A DNA stretch of 64,000 bases, taken from the NCBI GenBank assembly GCA_028288025.1, contig JAQBOM010000028.1, positions 1 through 64,000 on the forward strand. Direction: 5' to 3'. The stretch is from Mucilaginibacter sp. GTDB taxonomy: Bacteria > Bacteroidota > Bacteroidia > Sphingobacteriales > Sphingobacteriaceae. This document shows, one piece after another, positions 35,316 through 43,312 of the stretch (position 1 is the stretch's first letter; each line of letters opens with the position of its first letter). The notes under the pieces are model-generated. The model ran no database searches and was not told the DNA's origin. It was given only the letters and a program-made list of their open reading frames with translations. A program made the translations under genes and the position numbers.

Positions 35316-35352
35316 GTTGTCATTGGTCATTAGTTGCTTTCGGCTTTCAGCT
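35316..35352. repeat. TTGGTCA and CTTTCAG heptamers between pdxA and rsmA
   Basis: GTTGTCA, TTGGTCA and TTAGTTG, then CTTTCGG and CTTTCAG: five 7-nt units in perfect register in the divergent pdxA/rsmA gap. The words match the tract at 26984-27037. Confidence 0.65.
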
Positions 35353-35426
35353 TATTAATGCAAATAAAAGATTTTAAGCTGATTAAAGGACAAATATGTA
35401 TTAATTTGCTCAATAATTGAACATAA

Positions 35427-36203
35427 ATGACATTGGTAAGAGCAAAAAAGCACCTGGGTCAGCATTTCCTTACTGATAAAAATATAGCTGCCAAAATTGT
35501 AGAGAGTCTGCGGCCTGATCGGTATAAACAGGTACTGGAGGTGGGGCCGGGCATGGGCATATTGTCGGATTTCCTGCTCCAAAAACCGGAGTACGAAGTG
35601 TATATGATCGACATAGATACCGAATCGTATCAATACCTTCAAAAGAAATACCCGCAACTAGGCAGCCGCCTGATCAACGCCGACTTTTTGGACATGGACT
35701 TTGCCGCGTATTTTACGGGCCCGCTAGGCATTATTGGCAATTTCCCGTATAATATATCGTCGCAAATTCTATTTAAAGTGCTGGATAACCGCCAGCAGGT
35801 AATTGAAGTTGTGGGCATGTTCCAAAAGGAAGTAGCCGAGCGGTGCTCGGCCAAACCGGGCAGCAAGGAATACGGTATTTTGAGTGTTTTCTTACAGGCT
35901 TATTACAAGGTTGAATACTTGTTTACCGTAAAAGCCGGCGTTTTTAATCCGCCCCCAAAGGTACTCTCAGCAGTAATCCGCTTAACGCGGAATGAAACCG
36001 GTGCGCTTAACTGTGATGAAAAATTATTTTGGCAGGTGGTGAAGGCCGGGTTTAACCAGCGAAGGAAAACATTAAGAAATGCCTTATCGTCGCTTATCAA
36101 CAAAGAAAAAATGACAGACGATAAAATGCTCGACCTGCGGGCCGAACGCTTGGGCGTTGACGATTTCGTGCGGTTAACGAATGAGATATCCCGTAACAGA
36201 TAA
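35427..36203 (+). CDS. rsmA: 16S rRNA dimethyladenosine transferase (KsgA)
   Basis: It dimethylates two adjacent adenines near the 3' end of 16S rRNA during 30S maturation. The 258 residues start MTLVRAKKHLGQHFLTDKNI. The SAM loop is VLEVGPGMGILSDFL, and the catalytic motif is NFPYNISSQILFK (NLPYNI in most relatives). FNPPPKVLSAVIRL and GFNQRRKTLRNAL are in the C-terminal part. It ends 9 nt before the convergent EcsC gene. Confidence 0.96.
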   Translation: MTLVRAKKHLGQHFLTDKNIAAKIVESLRPDRYKQVLEVGPGMGILSDFLLQKPEYEVYMIDIDTESYQYLQKKYPQLGSRLINADFLDMDFAAYFTGPLGIIGNFPYNISSQILFKVLDNRQQVIEVVGMFQKEVAERCSAKPGSKEYGILSVFLQAYYKVEYLFTVKAGVFNPPPKVLSAVIRLTRNETGALNCDEKLFWQVVKAGFNQRRKTLRNALSSLINKEKMTDDKMLDLRAERLGVDDFVRLTNEISRNR

Positions 36204-36212
36204 ATACATTGG

Positions 36213-36779
36213 TTAAAACACCTGGATCGGTTCCGGTTGGCCAACGCCCTGCATTTCTTTTACCGATTTGGCCATGCGTTTGATAAACAGGTAATTGGCT
36301 GTGCCGCCAATAACCGCGCCGACAATGGGCACCATTCTTTCGGCGGTACGTGTGCCTAACAGCAGCAATAATTTTTCGGCAATTCCTTCCATCATGGTTT
36401 TGGTTAGTGTTACCCGGGCATCTACCTTAAGGGAAGTGGCAACAAGTTTCATAAACTCTTCAAATCCCATTTGAAAGCTGCCGCGGTAATAGTACATAAT
36501 GGCCATGGTTACCCTGAATTGCTGGGTAATAAGGTTCATAAAATCAAGCGGGACACCTACTACCATGGTAATTATACCGCCGCTGCCCGATATAACGCCC
36601 GAACCGGCAGCCAGATAGGCACATTGGTCGATAAATTTATCCAGGCCCATTGTATCAACGCCTTTTTTAATATTAAGCTGGTCGATGTGGTCAAATATCT
36701 GTTTGAAGCCTTCCTGCGAAAGCTTTTGAGCCTGGCGCTTTATACCCGCCTGCAGTTTATTAAATTTGGTTAATTTCAT
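36213..36779 (-). CDS. EcsC-family protein
   Basis: The 188 residues resemble the EcsC family (named from the Bacillus ABC-transporter locus; biochemical role unclear). Visible blocks are FDHIDQLNIKKGVDTMGLDK, AAGSGVISGSGGIITMVVGV and VPIVGAVIGGTANYLFIKRM, the last two being glycine-rich amphipathic membrane-associated segments. It has no signal peptide. It is convergent with rsmA and divergent from the dehydrogenase gene. Confidence 0.85.
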   Translation of the reverse strand: MKLTKFNKLQAGIKRQAQKLSQEGFKQIFDHIDQLNIKKGVDTMGLDKFIDQCAYLAAGSGVISGSGGIITMVVGVPLDFMNLITQQFRVTMAIMYYYRGSFQMGFEEFMKLVATSLKVDARVTLTKTMMEGIAEKLLLLLGTRTAERMVPIVGAVIGGTANYLFIKRMAKSVKEMQGVGQPEPIQVF

Positions 36780-36937
36780 TTGCTGTAGTTATAACTGATA
36801 GAATAGCCGGATTAGTATAGGCTAAACACGTGCCAGTTTTAAAGAATCTGACAAATCCGGCAAACGTTACCTTACTTAAATTAGAATAATCCCCGTCATT
36901 TTGTAAATTCGCCGGATATAAAGATCTAACCAAACAT

Positions 36938-37873
36938 TTGAAAAATAACATACTCATCGTTGACGACATTCACCCTGTTTTTATTGAACGCGCCGAAGCC
37001 ATGGGCTACCAATGCGATTACCGGCCGGCAATAAAACCTGCGGAGGCGCTTGAAATTTTAGGCGGATATGCGGGCCTGGTGATGCGGTCGAAGTTTAAGC
37101 TCGACCGCCAGTATATAGATGCCGGTGAAAACCTGCGTTTTGTATGCCGGGCTGGTGCGGGAATGGATAATATTGACGAAAGTTATGCTATCAGCAAGGG
37201 AATAGAACTGATCAACGCCCCGGAGGGAAATGCCGATGCAGTTGGCGAGCATACCATTGGTATGCTGCTGTCGCTGATGAACAACTTCAATACAGCTGAT
37301 GCCCAGGTGCGCTCCGGAATATGGGACCGGGAAGGTAACCGCGGTTACGAATTGAAAGGTAAAACCGTCGGTATTATCGGGTACGGGTTCATGGGCAAAA
37401 GCTTCGCGCGGAAATTGTCGGGTTTCGGGGTAAATGTTATCGCCTATGATAAATATAAGACCGGCTTTAGCGACGAGTACGCCCGTGAGGTAAGCATGGA
37501 AGAAATTGTAAAGCACAGTGATGTATTAAGCCTGCACATCCCCTTAACTGCTGAAACTTTGGGAATGGTAAATGAAGAGTACCTGTTCCATTTCAAAAAG
37601 CAAATATTTTTGATCAATACCTCCCGCGGAAAGGCCGTGCAAACAACCGCGGTGCTGAATGCTATCGAACAAGGAAGGATTTTAGGGGCTGGGCTGGATG
37701 TGCTTGAGATTGAAAAGTTCCCAGCGCTGGGCGAACAGCAATGGTTTGATCAGTTGCGTCAATCAGGCAAGGTAATTTTAACGCCTCATATTGCCGGCTG
37801 GACATTTGAATCATACCGTAAGATAAGTGAGGTGATGGCGGAGAAGTTGTTAGCCTGGAGTTCTAAGTCCTGA
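36938..37873 (+). CDS. D-isomer-specific 2-hydroxyacid dehydrogenase
   Basis: This is an NAD(P)-dependent dehydrogenase of the SerA/GyaR group. The 311 residues are read from TTG 36938, the only start that gives KNNILIVDDIHPVFIERAEA. The Rossmann motif is GIIGYGFMGKSFARKLSGFG, the catalytic Arg is in CRAGAGMDNID, and the catalytic His is in LTPHIAGWTFES. A phosphoglycerate or hydroxypyruvate substrate is possible; there is no ACT domain. Its last codons run into the AGTCCTG-word repeat at 37866. Confidence 0.88.
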   Translation: MKNNILIVDDIHPVFIERAEAMGYQCDYRPAIKPAEALEILGGYAGLVMRSKFKLDRQYIDAGENLRFVCRAGAGMDNIDESYAISKGIELINAPEGNADAVGEHTIGMLLSLMNNFNTADAQVRSGIWDREGNRGYELKGKTVGIIGYGFMGKSFARKLSGFGVNVIAYDKYKTGFSDEYAREVSMEEIVKHSDVLSLHIPLTAETLGMVNEEYLFHFKKQIFLINTSRGKAVQTTAVLNAIEQGRILGAGLDVLEIEKFPALGEQQWFDQLRQSGKVILTPHIAGWTFESYRKISEVMAEKLLAWSSKS

Positions 37874-37930
37874 GTCTCAAGTCTTAAAACGGATTTGACT
37901 TGCGACTCCGGACTCAAGACTTCGGACTTA
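37866..37930. repeat. AGTCCTG-word hairpin at the dehydrogenase/panC junction
   Basis: AGTCCTGAGTCTCAAGTC (37866-37883) pairs with GACTTGCGACTCCGGACT (37897-37914) at 16 of 18 positions. Both flanking stop codons lie in or beside the arms. It may serve as a convergent terminator-like hairpin. Confidence 0.75.
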
Positions 37931-38759
37931 AAATCACGTTATCTATCAATCTCGTTTTCCCGGCGCGTGCTGCCACAAGGGCCACGATCTTTTTTGAATC
38001 CTCAACGGCGGGCAGCAGCGTATCTCCATCAACTATTTCAAAATATTCCAATTCTATACCGGGTTCATTGCTGATCATGGATTCCGCAGTCTTTTTTAAG
38101 GTCGTAATTTTACCGTGATCAAAATTAGATTTTACCCAATTTAACGTTGTTGATAATATCAAAGCGTGGTGATGATTGTCAGGCGTCAGGTGAATATTCC
38201 TTGAGCTCATGGCGAGGCCATCCGGCTCACGCTTTATAGGGCACATTATTAGTTTAACAGGAATTTTAAGCAGTTCAACCATTTTGCTAATAACCAAGCA
38301 TTGCTGGTAGTCCTTTTGGCCGAAAAAAGCTGTGTCAGGTTTAACCAGCGTAAATAGTTTATACACAATTTGGGTAACCCCCTGATAATGCCCTGGCCTG
38401 AACTTTCCTTCGAGCAAATTCTCCAGCTGCCCTATGTCCAAATGCCATTGTTCATTACCATCATACATCTCTTTTTCATCCGGGTTAAATAAAACGTCGC
38501 AGTTTGCCTGCTCCAGCATTTGAATATCGGCTTCTATTGTCCGGGGGTATTTTTCAAGGTCTTTTGGGTCGTTAAACTGGGTTGGGTTAACAAAAATAGT
38601 GCATACTATCTCATCATCATGGTCTTTTGCCTGCTTAATCAGTGAAAGGTGCCCCTGGTGCAAAGCCCCCATCGTGGGTACCAGGCCAATGGTTTTGTTA
38701 GCAGCGCGGGTTAGCAGTAAATGTTTTTGAAGGGCTTCCCTGGTAGTAAAAATTTTCAT
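37914..38759 (-). CDS. panC: Pantoate-beta-alanine ligase
   Basis: It joins pantoate and beta-alanine with ATP in coenzyme A synthesis. The 281 residues contain the nucleotide loop VPTMGALHQGHLSLIKQA, TIFVNPTQFNDPKDLEKYPR, FGQKDYQQCLVISKMV and LAMSSRNIHLTP (KMSKS-like). The stop codon overlaps the repeat hairpin shared with the preceding gene. It is divergent from the half glycogen synthase gene, a conserved neighbour pair in this group as far as I recall. Confidence 0.96.
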   Translation of the reverse strand: MKIFTTREALQKHLLLTRAANKTIGLVPTMGALHQGHLSLIKQAKDHDDEIVCTIFVNPTQFNDPKDLEKYPRTIEADIQMLEQANCDVLFNPDEKEMYDGNEQWHLDIGQLENLLEGKFRPGHYQGVTQIVYKLFTLVKPDTAFFGQKDYQQCLVISKMVELLKIPVKLIMCPIKREPDGLAMSSRNIHLTPDNHHHALILSTTLNWVKSNFDHGKITTLKKTAESMISNEPGIELEYFEIVDGDTLLPAVEDSKKIVALVAARAGKTRLIDNVILSPKS

Positions 38760-38919
38760 TAAAAGGTACCTGTTTTAATGGCTATTCTGCAGCCGGTGGA
38801 TCAGAGTTTTTTGCAATTTTATTAATGGTTGGGCACAAATTTCAACGATTTTTTAATTGCAAAATCCGGCAAAGATGTAAAATCAGTTAAAATTTACCAA
38901 AAGTAACTTGCATAATTGG

Positions 38920-38950
38920 TTGCCAGTTCATATAATAATGCTTATATTTG
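38920..38950 (+). promoter_or_regulatory. Putative promoter of the half-glycogen-synthase gene
   Basis: TTG at 38920-38922 and TATATTTG at 38943-38950 are separated by 20 nt, fitting the Bacteroidota -33/-7 pattern. It lies 49 nt before the ATG at 39000. Confidence 0.5.
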
Positions 38951-38999
38951 CACACTCAATTTTTTTATACTTCTTATATAATTTAATACTGATATAGTG

Positions 39000-39824
39000 A
39001 TGGGTAAATCTAAGCTTTTGTTTATAACTCACGAAATGTCTCCGTTCCTTGAACTCTCAAAAATTTCCGAAATTACACGCCAGCTTCCGCAGGCTATGCA
39101 GGAAAAAGGTTACGAAATCCGTATCCTTATGCCCCGTTTTGGAAATATCAACGAGCGCAGGAACCGCCTGCATGAAGTGATCCGTTTATCGGGAATGAAT
39201 ATCATCATTAACGATAACGATAATCCGCTGATCATCAAAGTTGCCTCGATCCCTTCTGCACGCATGCAGGTTTATTTTTTAGACAATGAAGAGTATTTTC
39301 AGCGTAAGCATGTATTTACCGACAAAGACGGTAAATTTTATGCCGATAACGACGAACGCATGATCTTCTTTTGCAAAGGTGCGTTAGAAACTGTAAAAAA
39401 ATTAGGCTGGGCTCCTGATGTGATCCATTGCCACGGCTGGATGAGTGCCTTAATACCGGCTTACTTAAAGACAACCTATAAAGACGACCCTACATTTAAG
39501 AATTCGAAGGTAATTTACTCTGTTTATGAGAATGATTTTACCGGCGCAATGGATCCTGATTTTGCTCAAAAAGCAGTGATGGGCGATATGACCGAGCAGC
39601 ACACCGCTGCTTACAAGCCCGGCACCAATTCGGCCTTATATGCCGGCGCAATCCAATACAGCGACGGTATAGTTTTGGGTAGCGCTGAGATTGACGATGA
39701 TGTGTTAAATAATGTTAAAAACAGCAATAAATCGGTTTTAGAGTTCGATTCCACCTCAGATTTCGAAAATTATTACAATTTTTACGACGAAATTGCCAAT
39801 GAAGAATTGGCACATGTTGTATAA
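39000..39824 (+). CDS. Glycogen synthase-like protein with only the N-terminal GT5 domain
   Basis: The start is ATG 39000 (GTG one codon upstream is possible), giving 274 residues. It matches the first half of starch/glycogen synthases: SKLLFITHEMSPFLELSKIS, IRILMPRFGNINERR, FFCKGALETVKKLGWAPDVIHCHGWMSAL. The KVGGL loop is replaced by ELSKI, and the whole C-terminal ADP-glucose-binding domain is absent; the protein ends in an acidic segment (YNFYDEIANEELAHVV). It is therefore unlikely to be a glycosyltransferase. It sits between panC and a DUF4270 lipoprotein. Confidence 0.9.
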   Translation: MGKSKLLFITHEMSPFLELSKISEITRQLPQAMQEKGYEIRILMPRFGNINERRNRLHEVIRLSGMNIIINDNDNPLIIKVASIPSARMQVYFLDNEEYFQRKHVFTDKDGKFYADNDERMIFFCKGALETVKKLGWAPDVIHCHGWMSALIPAYLKTTYKDDPTFKNSKVIYSVYENDFTGAMDPDFAQKAVMGDMTEQHTAAYKPGTNSALYAGAIQYSDGIVLGSAEIDDDVLNNVKNSNKSVLEFDSTSDFENYYNFYDEIANEELAHVV

Positions 39825-39839
39825 GCTTTGAAATCATAT

Positions 39840-41243
39840 ATGAAATTTTTCCGGTTAGACTTATTGACCCTGTTGATAAGTCTTTTTATTTTAAATAGTT
39901 GTAAGAACCAGGGTACGGTAGGTTTAGGTCTAAATCCTTCCGCGCAGTTAAACGGCGCCCTTGTTGATACTTCAACTATTTTAACCAATACTGTGCTGGA
40001 CGATACGGTTATCACCACAGGCGCGTCTAAAATGCCTTTGGCTTATTTTAACGACCCGATATTTGGTTTAACAGAAGCGAATATAGCAACCAATCTCAAT
40101 TTACCCGGTTCTGCGGCTTATACACCACCAACCGGAACAATAGTTATCGACTCAGCCCGCCTTATACTGCAATATGCCGATGGCTTTTACGGTGATTCAA
40201 CGGCATCAAGCTATACGGTGAATGTATTTCAGCTGAATGAAAAATATAATAATAATACAGCTTATTACAATACCAAACAGTGGAATTATAATCAAAATGC
40301 TTTATTAGGGTCACTAACGTTTAATTCCAGAACCCATACTGCAATAAAGGTTTATAATATTATAGTTGGAAAGCCTGACACGTTGATCAGGGCAGTTCCC
40401 CAAATCCGGATCCCGATCAGCACTAATTTTATTAATGCCAATCTTTTCAGTGCAAGCACTGCTACCCTTGCCAATAACAACCTTTTTCAAAATTTGGTAA
40501 AGGGGTTATATGTTACGCTTGATAAGACTAAAACTACAGGGCCGGGTGGAGTATTTATGATCAAATCTGACACCTTAGCGGTATATTACAGGGCCAATAA
40601 CGGCACCACAATTGACACTGCTATTGTAAAACTGCCCGTATCAAGTTTGTCGGCGCAGATAAAGCATACTTATTCAGCAACCATCCAGGCCGAATTAAAT
40701 AATACTACCTCGTCAAGGGGAACGATTTATTTAGAAGGGCTTTCAGGTTTGCGGGCTAAGATCAGCTTCCCTAATTTGTTGGTAAACCTTCGGAATAACT
40801 TATTAAAAAAGGATAGTGATATCGTATTGAACAGGGCGGAATTAGTTGTTACGCCTGTTGCCGGTTCTGATATACCTTACAAGCCGGCGCCCAAATTGAC
40901 AATGTACCGGCTCGATCTGGCGCATCAGCGCATGGTTGTGGAAGATGCGAATATTGGAGACCCGCGTTCGGGAGGGGTTGCTGTTTTCGGGGGATATTAT
41001 GTCCCGACCTTAAAAAATTATCATTTCATAGTTACTGCTTACATGCAGGACCTGTTGAGCAACAAAACCGTAGATTACGGTACTTATATAGCACCGATAG
41101 ATACTACCAGCGCAAATTTTGGTGTTGGGTCACCTCCCGTTCTTTTATCGGCGGGAGCGCGGACCGTGGCTGGCGGCGGAGCAAATAAAGCCTCGCCATA
41201 CCAGATAAAATTGAATGTTATCTATACCAAAGTACATAGATAG
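39840..41243 (+). CDS. DUF4270-family lipoprotein
   Basis: The 467 residues are read from ATG 39840 (a TTG four codons upstream is the alternative). The signal peptide ends with a lipobox-like FILNSC. The long beta-rich body has GTVGLGLNPSAQL, FNDPIFGLTEANIATNLNLP, YNTKQWNYNQNALLG and NRAELVVTPVAGSDIPYKPA, as in the Bacteroidota DUF4270 family. The function is unknown; surface or periplasmic location. It starts 15 nt after the half glycogen synthase and ends just before a strong terminator. Confidence 0.88.
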   Translation: MKFFRLDLLTLLISLFILNSCKNQGTVGLGLNPSAQLNGALVDTSTILTNTVLDDTVITTGASKMPLAYFNDPIFGLTEANIATNLNLPGSAAYTPPTGTIVIDSARLILQYADGFYGDSTASSYTVNVFQLNEKYNNNTAYYNTKQWNYNQNALLGSLTFNSRTHTAIKVYNIIVGKPDTLIRAVPQIRIPISTNFINANLFSASTATLANNNLFQNLVKGLYVTLDKTKTTGPGGVFMIKSDTLAVYYRANNGTTIDTAIVKLPVSSLSAQIKHTYSATIQAELNNTTSSRGTIYLEGLSGLRAKISFPNLLVNLRNNLLKKDSDIVLNRAELVVTPVAGSDIPYKPAPKLTMYRLDLAHQRMVVEDANIGDPRSGGVAVFGGYYVPTLKNYHFIVTAYMQDLLSNKTVDYGTYIAPIDTTSANFGVGSPPVLLSAGARTVAGGGANKASPYQIKLNVIYTKVHR

Positions 41244-41259
41244 CCAATTTGAAAATATT

Positions 41260-41306
41260 AAAAGGCCCGAAGAAATGATTAAAATCATATCCTTCGGGCC
41301 TTTTTG
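41260..41306 (+). terminator. Intrinsic terminator after DUF4270
   Basis: AAAAGGCCCGAAG and CTTCGGGCC followed by TTTTT, with a loop that itself contains ATGATTAAAATCAT. It ends the upstream transcript before glmS. Confidence 0.88.
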
Positions 41307-41346
41307 GTTTATGACCTTTCGGTCCGCGACTTTCCAACTTTCTTGT

Positions 41347-41354
41347 TACTTTTG
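41347..41354 (+). promoter_or_regulatory. Putative -7 promoter element of glmS
   Basis: TACTTTTG within TTACTTTTGTTCCA, identical over 14 nt to the sequence upstream of the 9022 gene. It lies 26 nt before the glmS ATG, downstream of the DUF4270 terminator. Confidence 0.5.
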
Positions 41355-41379
41355 TTCCAATTATATTTATCAATTTTTT

Positions 41380-43215
41380 ATGTGCGGAATTGTCGGTTAC
41401 ATAGGTTACAGGGATGCTTACCCAATCATTATCAAAGGGCTTCACCGTTTAGAGTATCGCGGATACGACAGCGCAGGGATCGCTTTATTTGACAAACAGC
41501 TTAAGGTGTTCAAAAAGGCGGGAAAGGTTGTCGATCTGGAAAATTTCGTGAAAGATGTTGAGTTGGGCGGGAGTATCGGCATGGGCCACACACGTTGGGC
41601 AACGCACGGCGCTCCAAGTGACCGCAACTCTCATCCCCACTCGTCCGGCGACCGTAAGCTTACCATTATTCATAATGGTATAATCGAAAATTACGGTATT
41701 ATTAAGGAAACGCTGATCAATAAAGGGCATGTTTTTAAAAGTGATACCGATACGGAAGTCCTGATCCACCTTGTTGAAGATATACAAGAGGAAACCGGCC
41801 TCGACCTTCGCGAGGCGGTTCGGGTAGCGCTAAATAAGGTAATAGGCGCCTACGCCATCGTCATCATGAGCGCTGATGAACCGGACCTGCTGATCGCGGC
41901 CCGAAAAGGCAGCCCAATGGTTATTGGCGTTGGAAAGGGCGAGTATTTTATAGCATCGGACGCTACGCCAATTGTAGAATACACCAAAAATGTGATCTAT
42001 TTAAACGATAATGAAATAGCCTTTGTACGCAGGGAAGACTTGCTGATCAAGAATATCGACAACACCGTACAAACCCCCTACATTCATGAGCTTGATCTTA
42101 AGTTAGAAATGCTTGAGAAAGGCGGGTATGACCACTTTATGCTTAAGGAAATTTATGAGCAGCCGAGGTCAATACGCGATTGTATGCGCGGCCGTATCTA
42201 TCCACAGGAAGGCAAGGTGCAGCTTGGCGGAATAAAGGAGTACACCGAGAAATTAAAAAATATCGACCGTATCATCATTGTAGCGTGCGGCACGTCGTGG
42301 CACGCGGGTCTTGTTGGCGAATATTTGATTGAGGAATATGCCCGTGTTCCCGTAGAAGTGGAATATGCATCGGAATTTAGGTATCGTAATCCAATCATTA
42401 CCGAAAAGGACCTGGTTATCGCTATTTCGCAATCAGGTGAAACAGCCGATACTATGGCAGCCATTGAGCTGGCCAAAGAAAAAGGTGCGACCATTTTTGG
42501 TATTTGCAATGTTGTAGGCGCTTCAATACCGCGTACCACCCATGCCGGCGTTTATACACACGCAGGCCCCGAAATTGGCGTGGCTTCAACCAAAGCGTTT
42601 ACCGCGCAAGTCACTGTATTAACGCTAATGGCCTTTTATATTGCCCAGCAAAGAGGAGCCATTACGCAAAGTAAGCTCGTCGAGCTTTTAACCGGTTTAA
42701 ATGAAATACCTGAGTTAGTTGAAAAAGCTTTAAAATCCGATGATCATATTAAAAAGATAGCGGCAAAGTTTAAGGATTCTACCAACTGCTTGTTTTTGGG
42801 CCGGGGCAGCTCGTTCCCTGTGGCGCTTGAGGGCGCTTTGAAATTGAAGGAAATCTCTTACATCCACGCAGAAGGATATCCGGCAGCTGAAATGAAACAT
42901 GGCCCAATTGCCTTAATTGATGCCGATATGCCGGTTGTATTTATCGCAACCAAAGATTCGTCATACGAAAAAGTAGTCAGCAATATACAGGAAGTGAAAG
43001 CCCGTAGCGGACATGTGATCGCCATCGTTACTGAAGGAGATACTGAAGTGAAAGGGATGGCAGATTATGTTATTGAGATACCAGCAAGCGGCGAGGCTTT
43101 TGTACCATTACTGGCAACCATCCCGCTTCAGTTACTGGCCTACCACATTGCGGTAATGCGCGACTGTAATGTTGATCAGCCACGGAATTTGGCGAAGTCG
43201 GTAACAGTGGAGTAG
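41380..43215 (+). CDS. glmS: Glutamine-fructose-6-phosphate aminotransferase (isomerizing)
   Basis: It makes glucosamine-6-phosphate for cell wall and LPS. The 611 residues start MCGIVGYIGYRDAYPIIIKG, so the Cys nucleophile is residue 2 after Met removal; the 55-codon upstream extension is rejected for that reason. The glutaminase domain (1-240: GHTRWATHGAPSDRNSHPH) is followed by two SIS domains (IIIVACGTSWHAGLVGEYL, AISQSGETADTMAAIELAK, GRGSSFPVALEGALKLKEIS). The conserved end NVDQPRNLAKSVTVE is present. Confidence 0.97.
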   Translation: MCGIVGYIGYRDAYPIIIKGLHRLEYRGYDSAGIALFDKQLKVFKKAGKVVDLENFVKDVELGGSIGMGHTRWATHGAPSDRNSHPHSSGDRKLTIIHNGIIENYGIIKETLINKGHVFKSDTDTEVLIHLVEDIQEETGLDLREAVRVALNKVIGAYAIVIMSADEPDLLIAARKGSPMVIGVGKGEYFIASDATPIVEYTKNVIYLNDNEIAFVRREDLLIKNIDNTVQTPYIHELDLKLEMLEKGGYDHFMLKEIYEQPRSIRDCMRGRIYPQEGKVQLGGIKEYTEKLKNIDRIIIVACGTSWHAGLVGEYLIEEYARVPVEVEYASEFRYRNPIITEKDLVIAISQSGETADTMAAIELAKEKGATIFGICNVVGASIPRTTHAGVYTHAGPEIGVASTKAFTAQVTVLTLMAFYIAQQRGAITQSKLVELLTGLNEIPELVEKALKSDDHIKKIAAKFKDSTNCLFLGRGSSFPVALEGALKLKEISYIHAEGYPAAEMKHGPIALIDADMPVVFIATKDSSYEKVVSNIQEVKARSGHVIAIVTEGDTEVKGMADYVIEIPASGEAFVPLLATIPLQLLAYHIAVMRDCNVDQPRNLAKSVTVE

Positions 43216-43220
43216 TTTTT

Positions 43221-43311
43221 CAGTTTGCAGTGAGCTGTTTGCAGTAAAAAGGAAAGGCGGTTCGCAGTTGGTATACCCAACTGCAAACTGCCTGCTATAA
43301 ACTGCAAACTG
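43221..43311. repeat. GCAGTTT-word hairpins between glmS and katA
   Basis: CAGTTTG, CAGTGAG and CTGTTTG units at 43221-43245; the right side near 43301-43311 is ACTGCAAACTG. A small internal hairpin GCAGTTGG/CCAACTGC lies at 43264-43284. The word is the one that also occurs inside hisS. Confidence 0.75.
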
Positions 43312-43312
43312 A

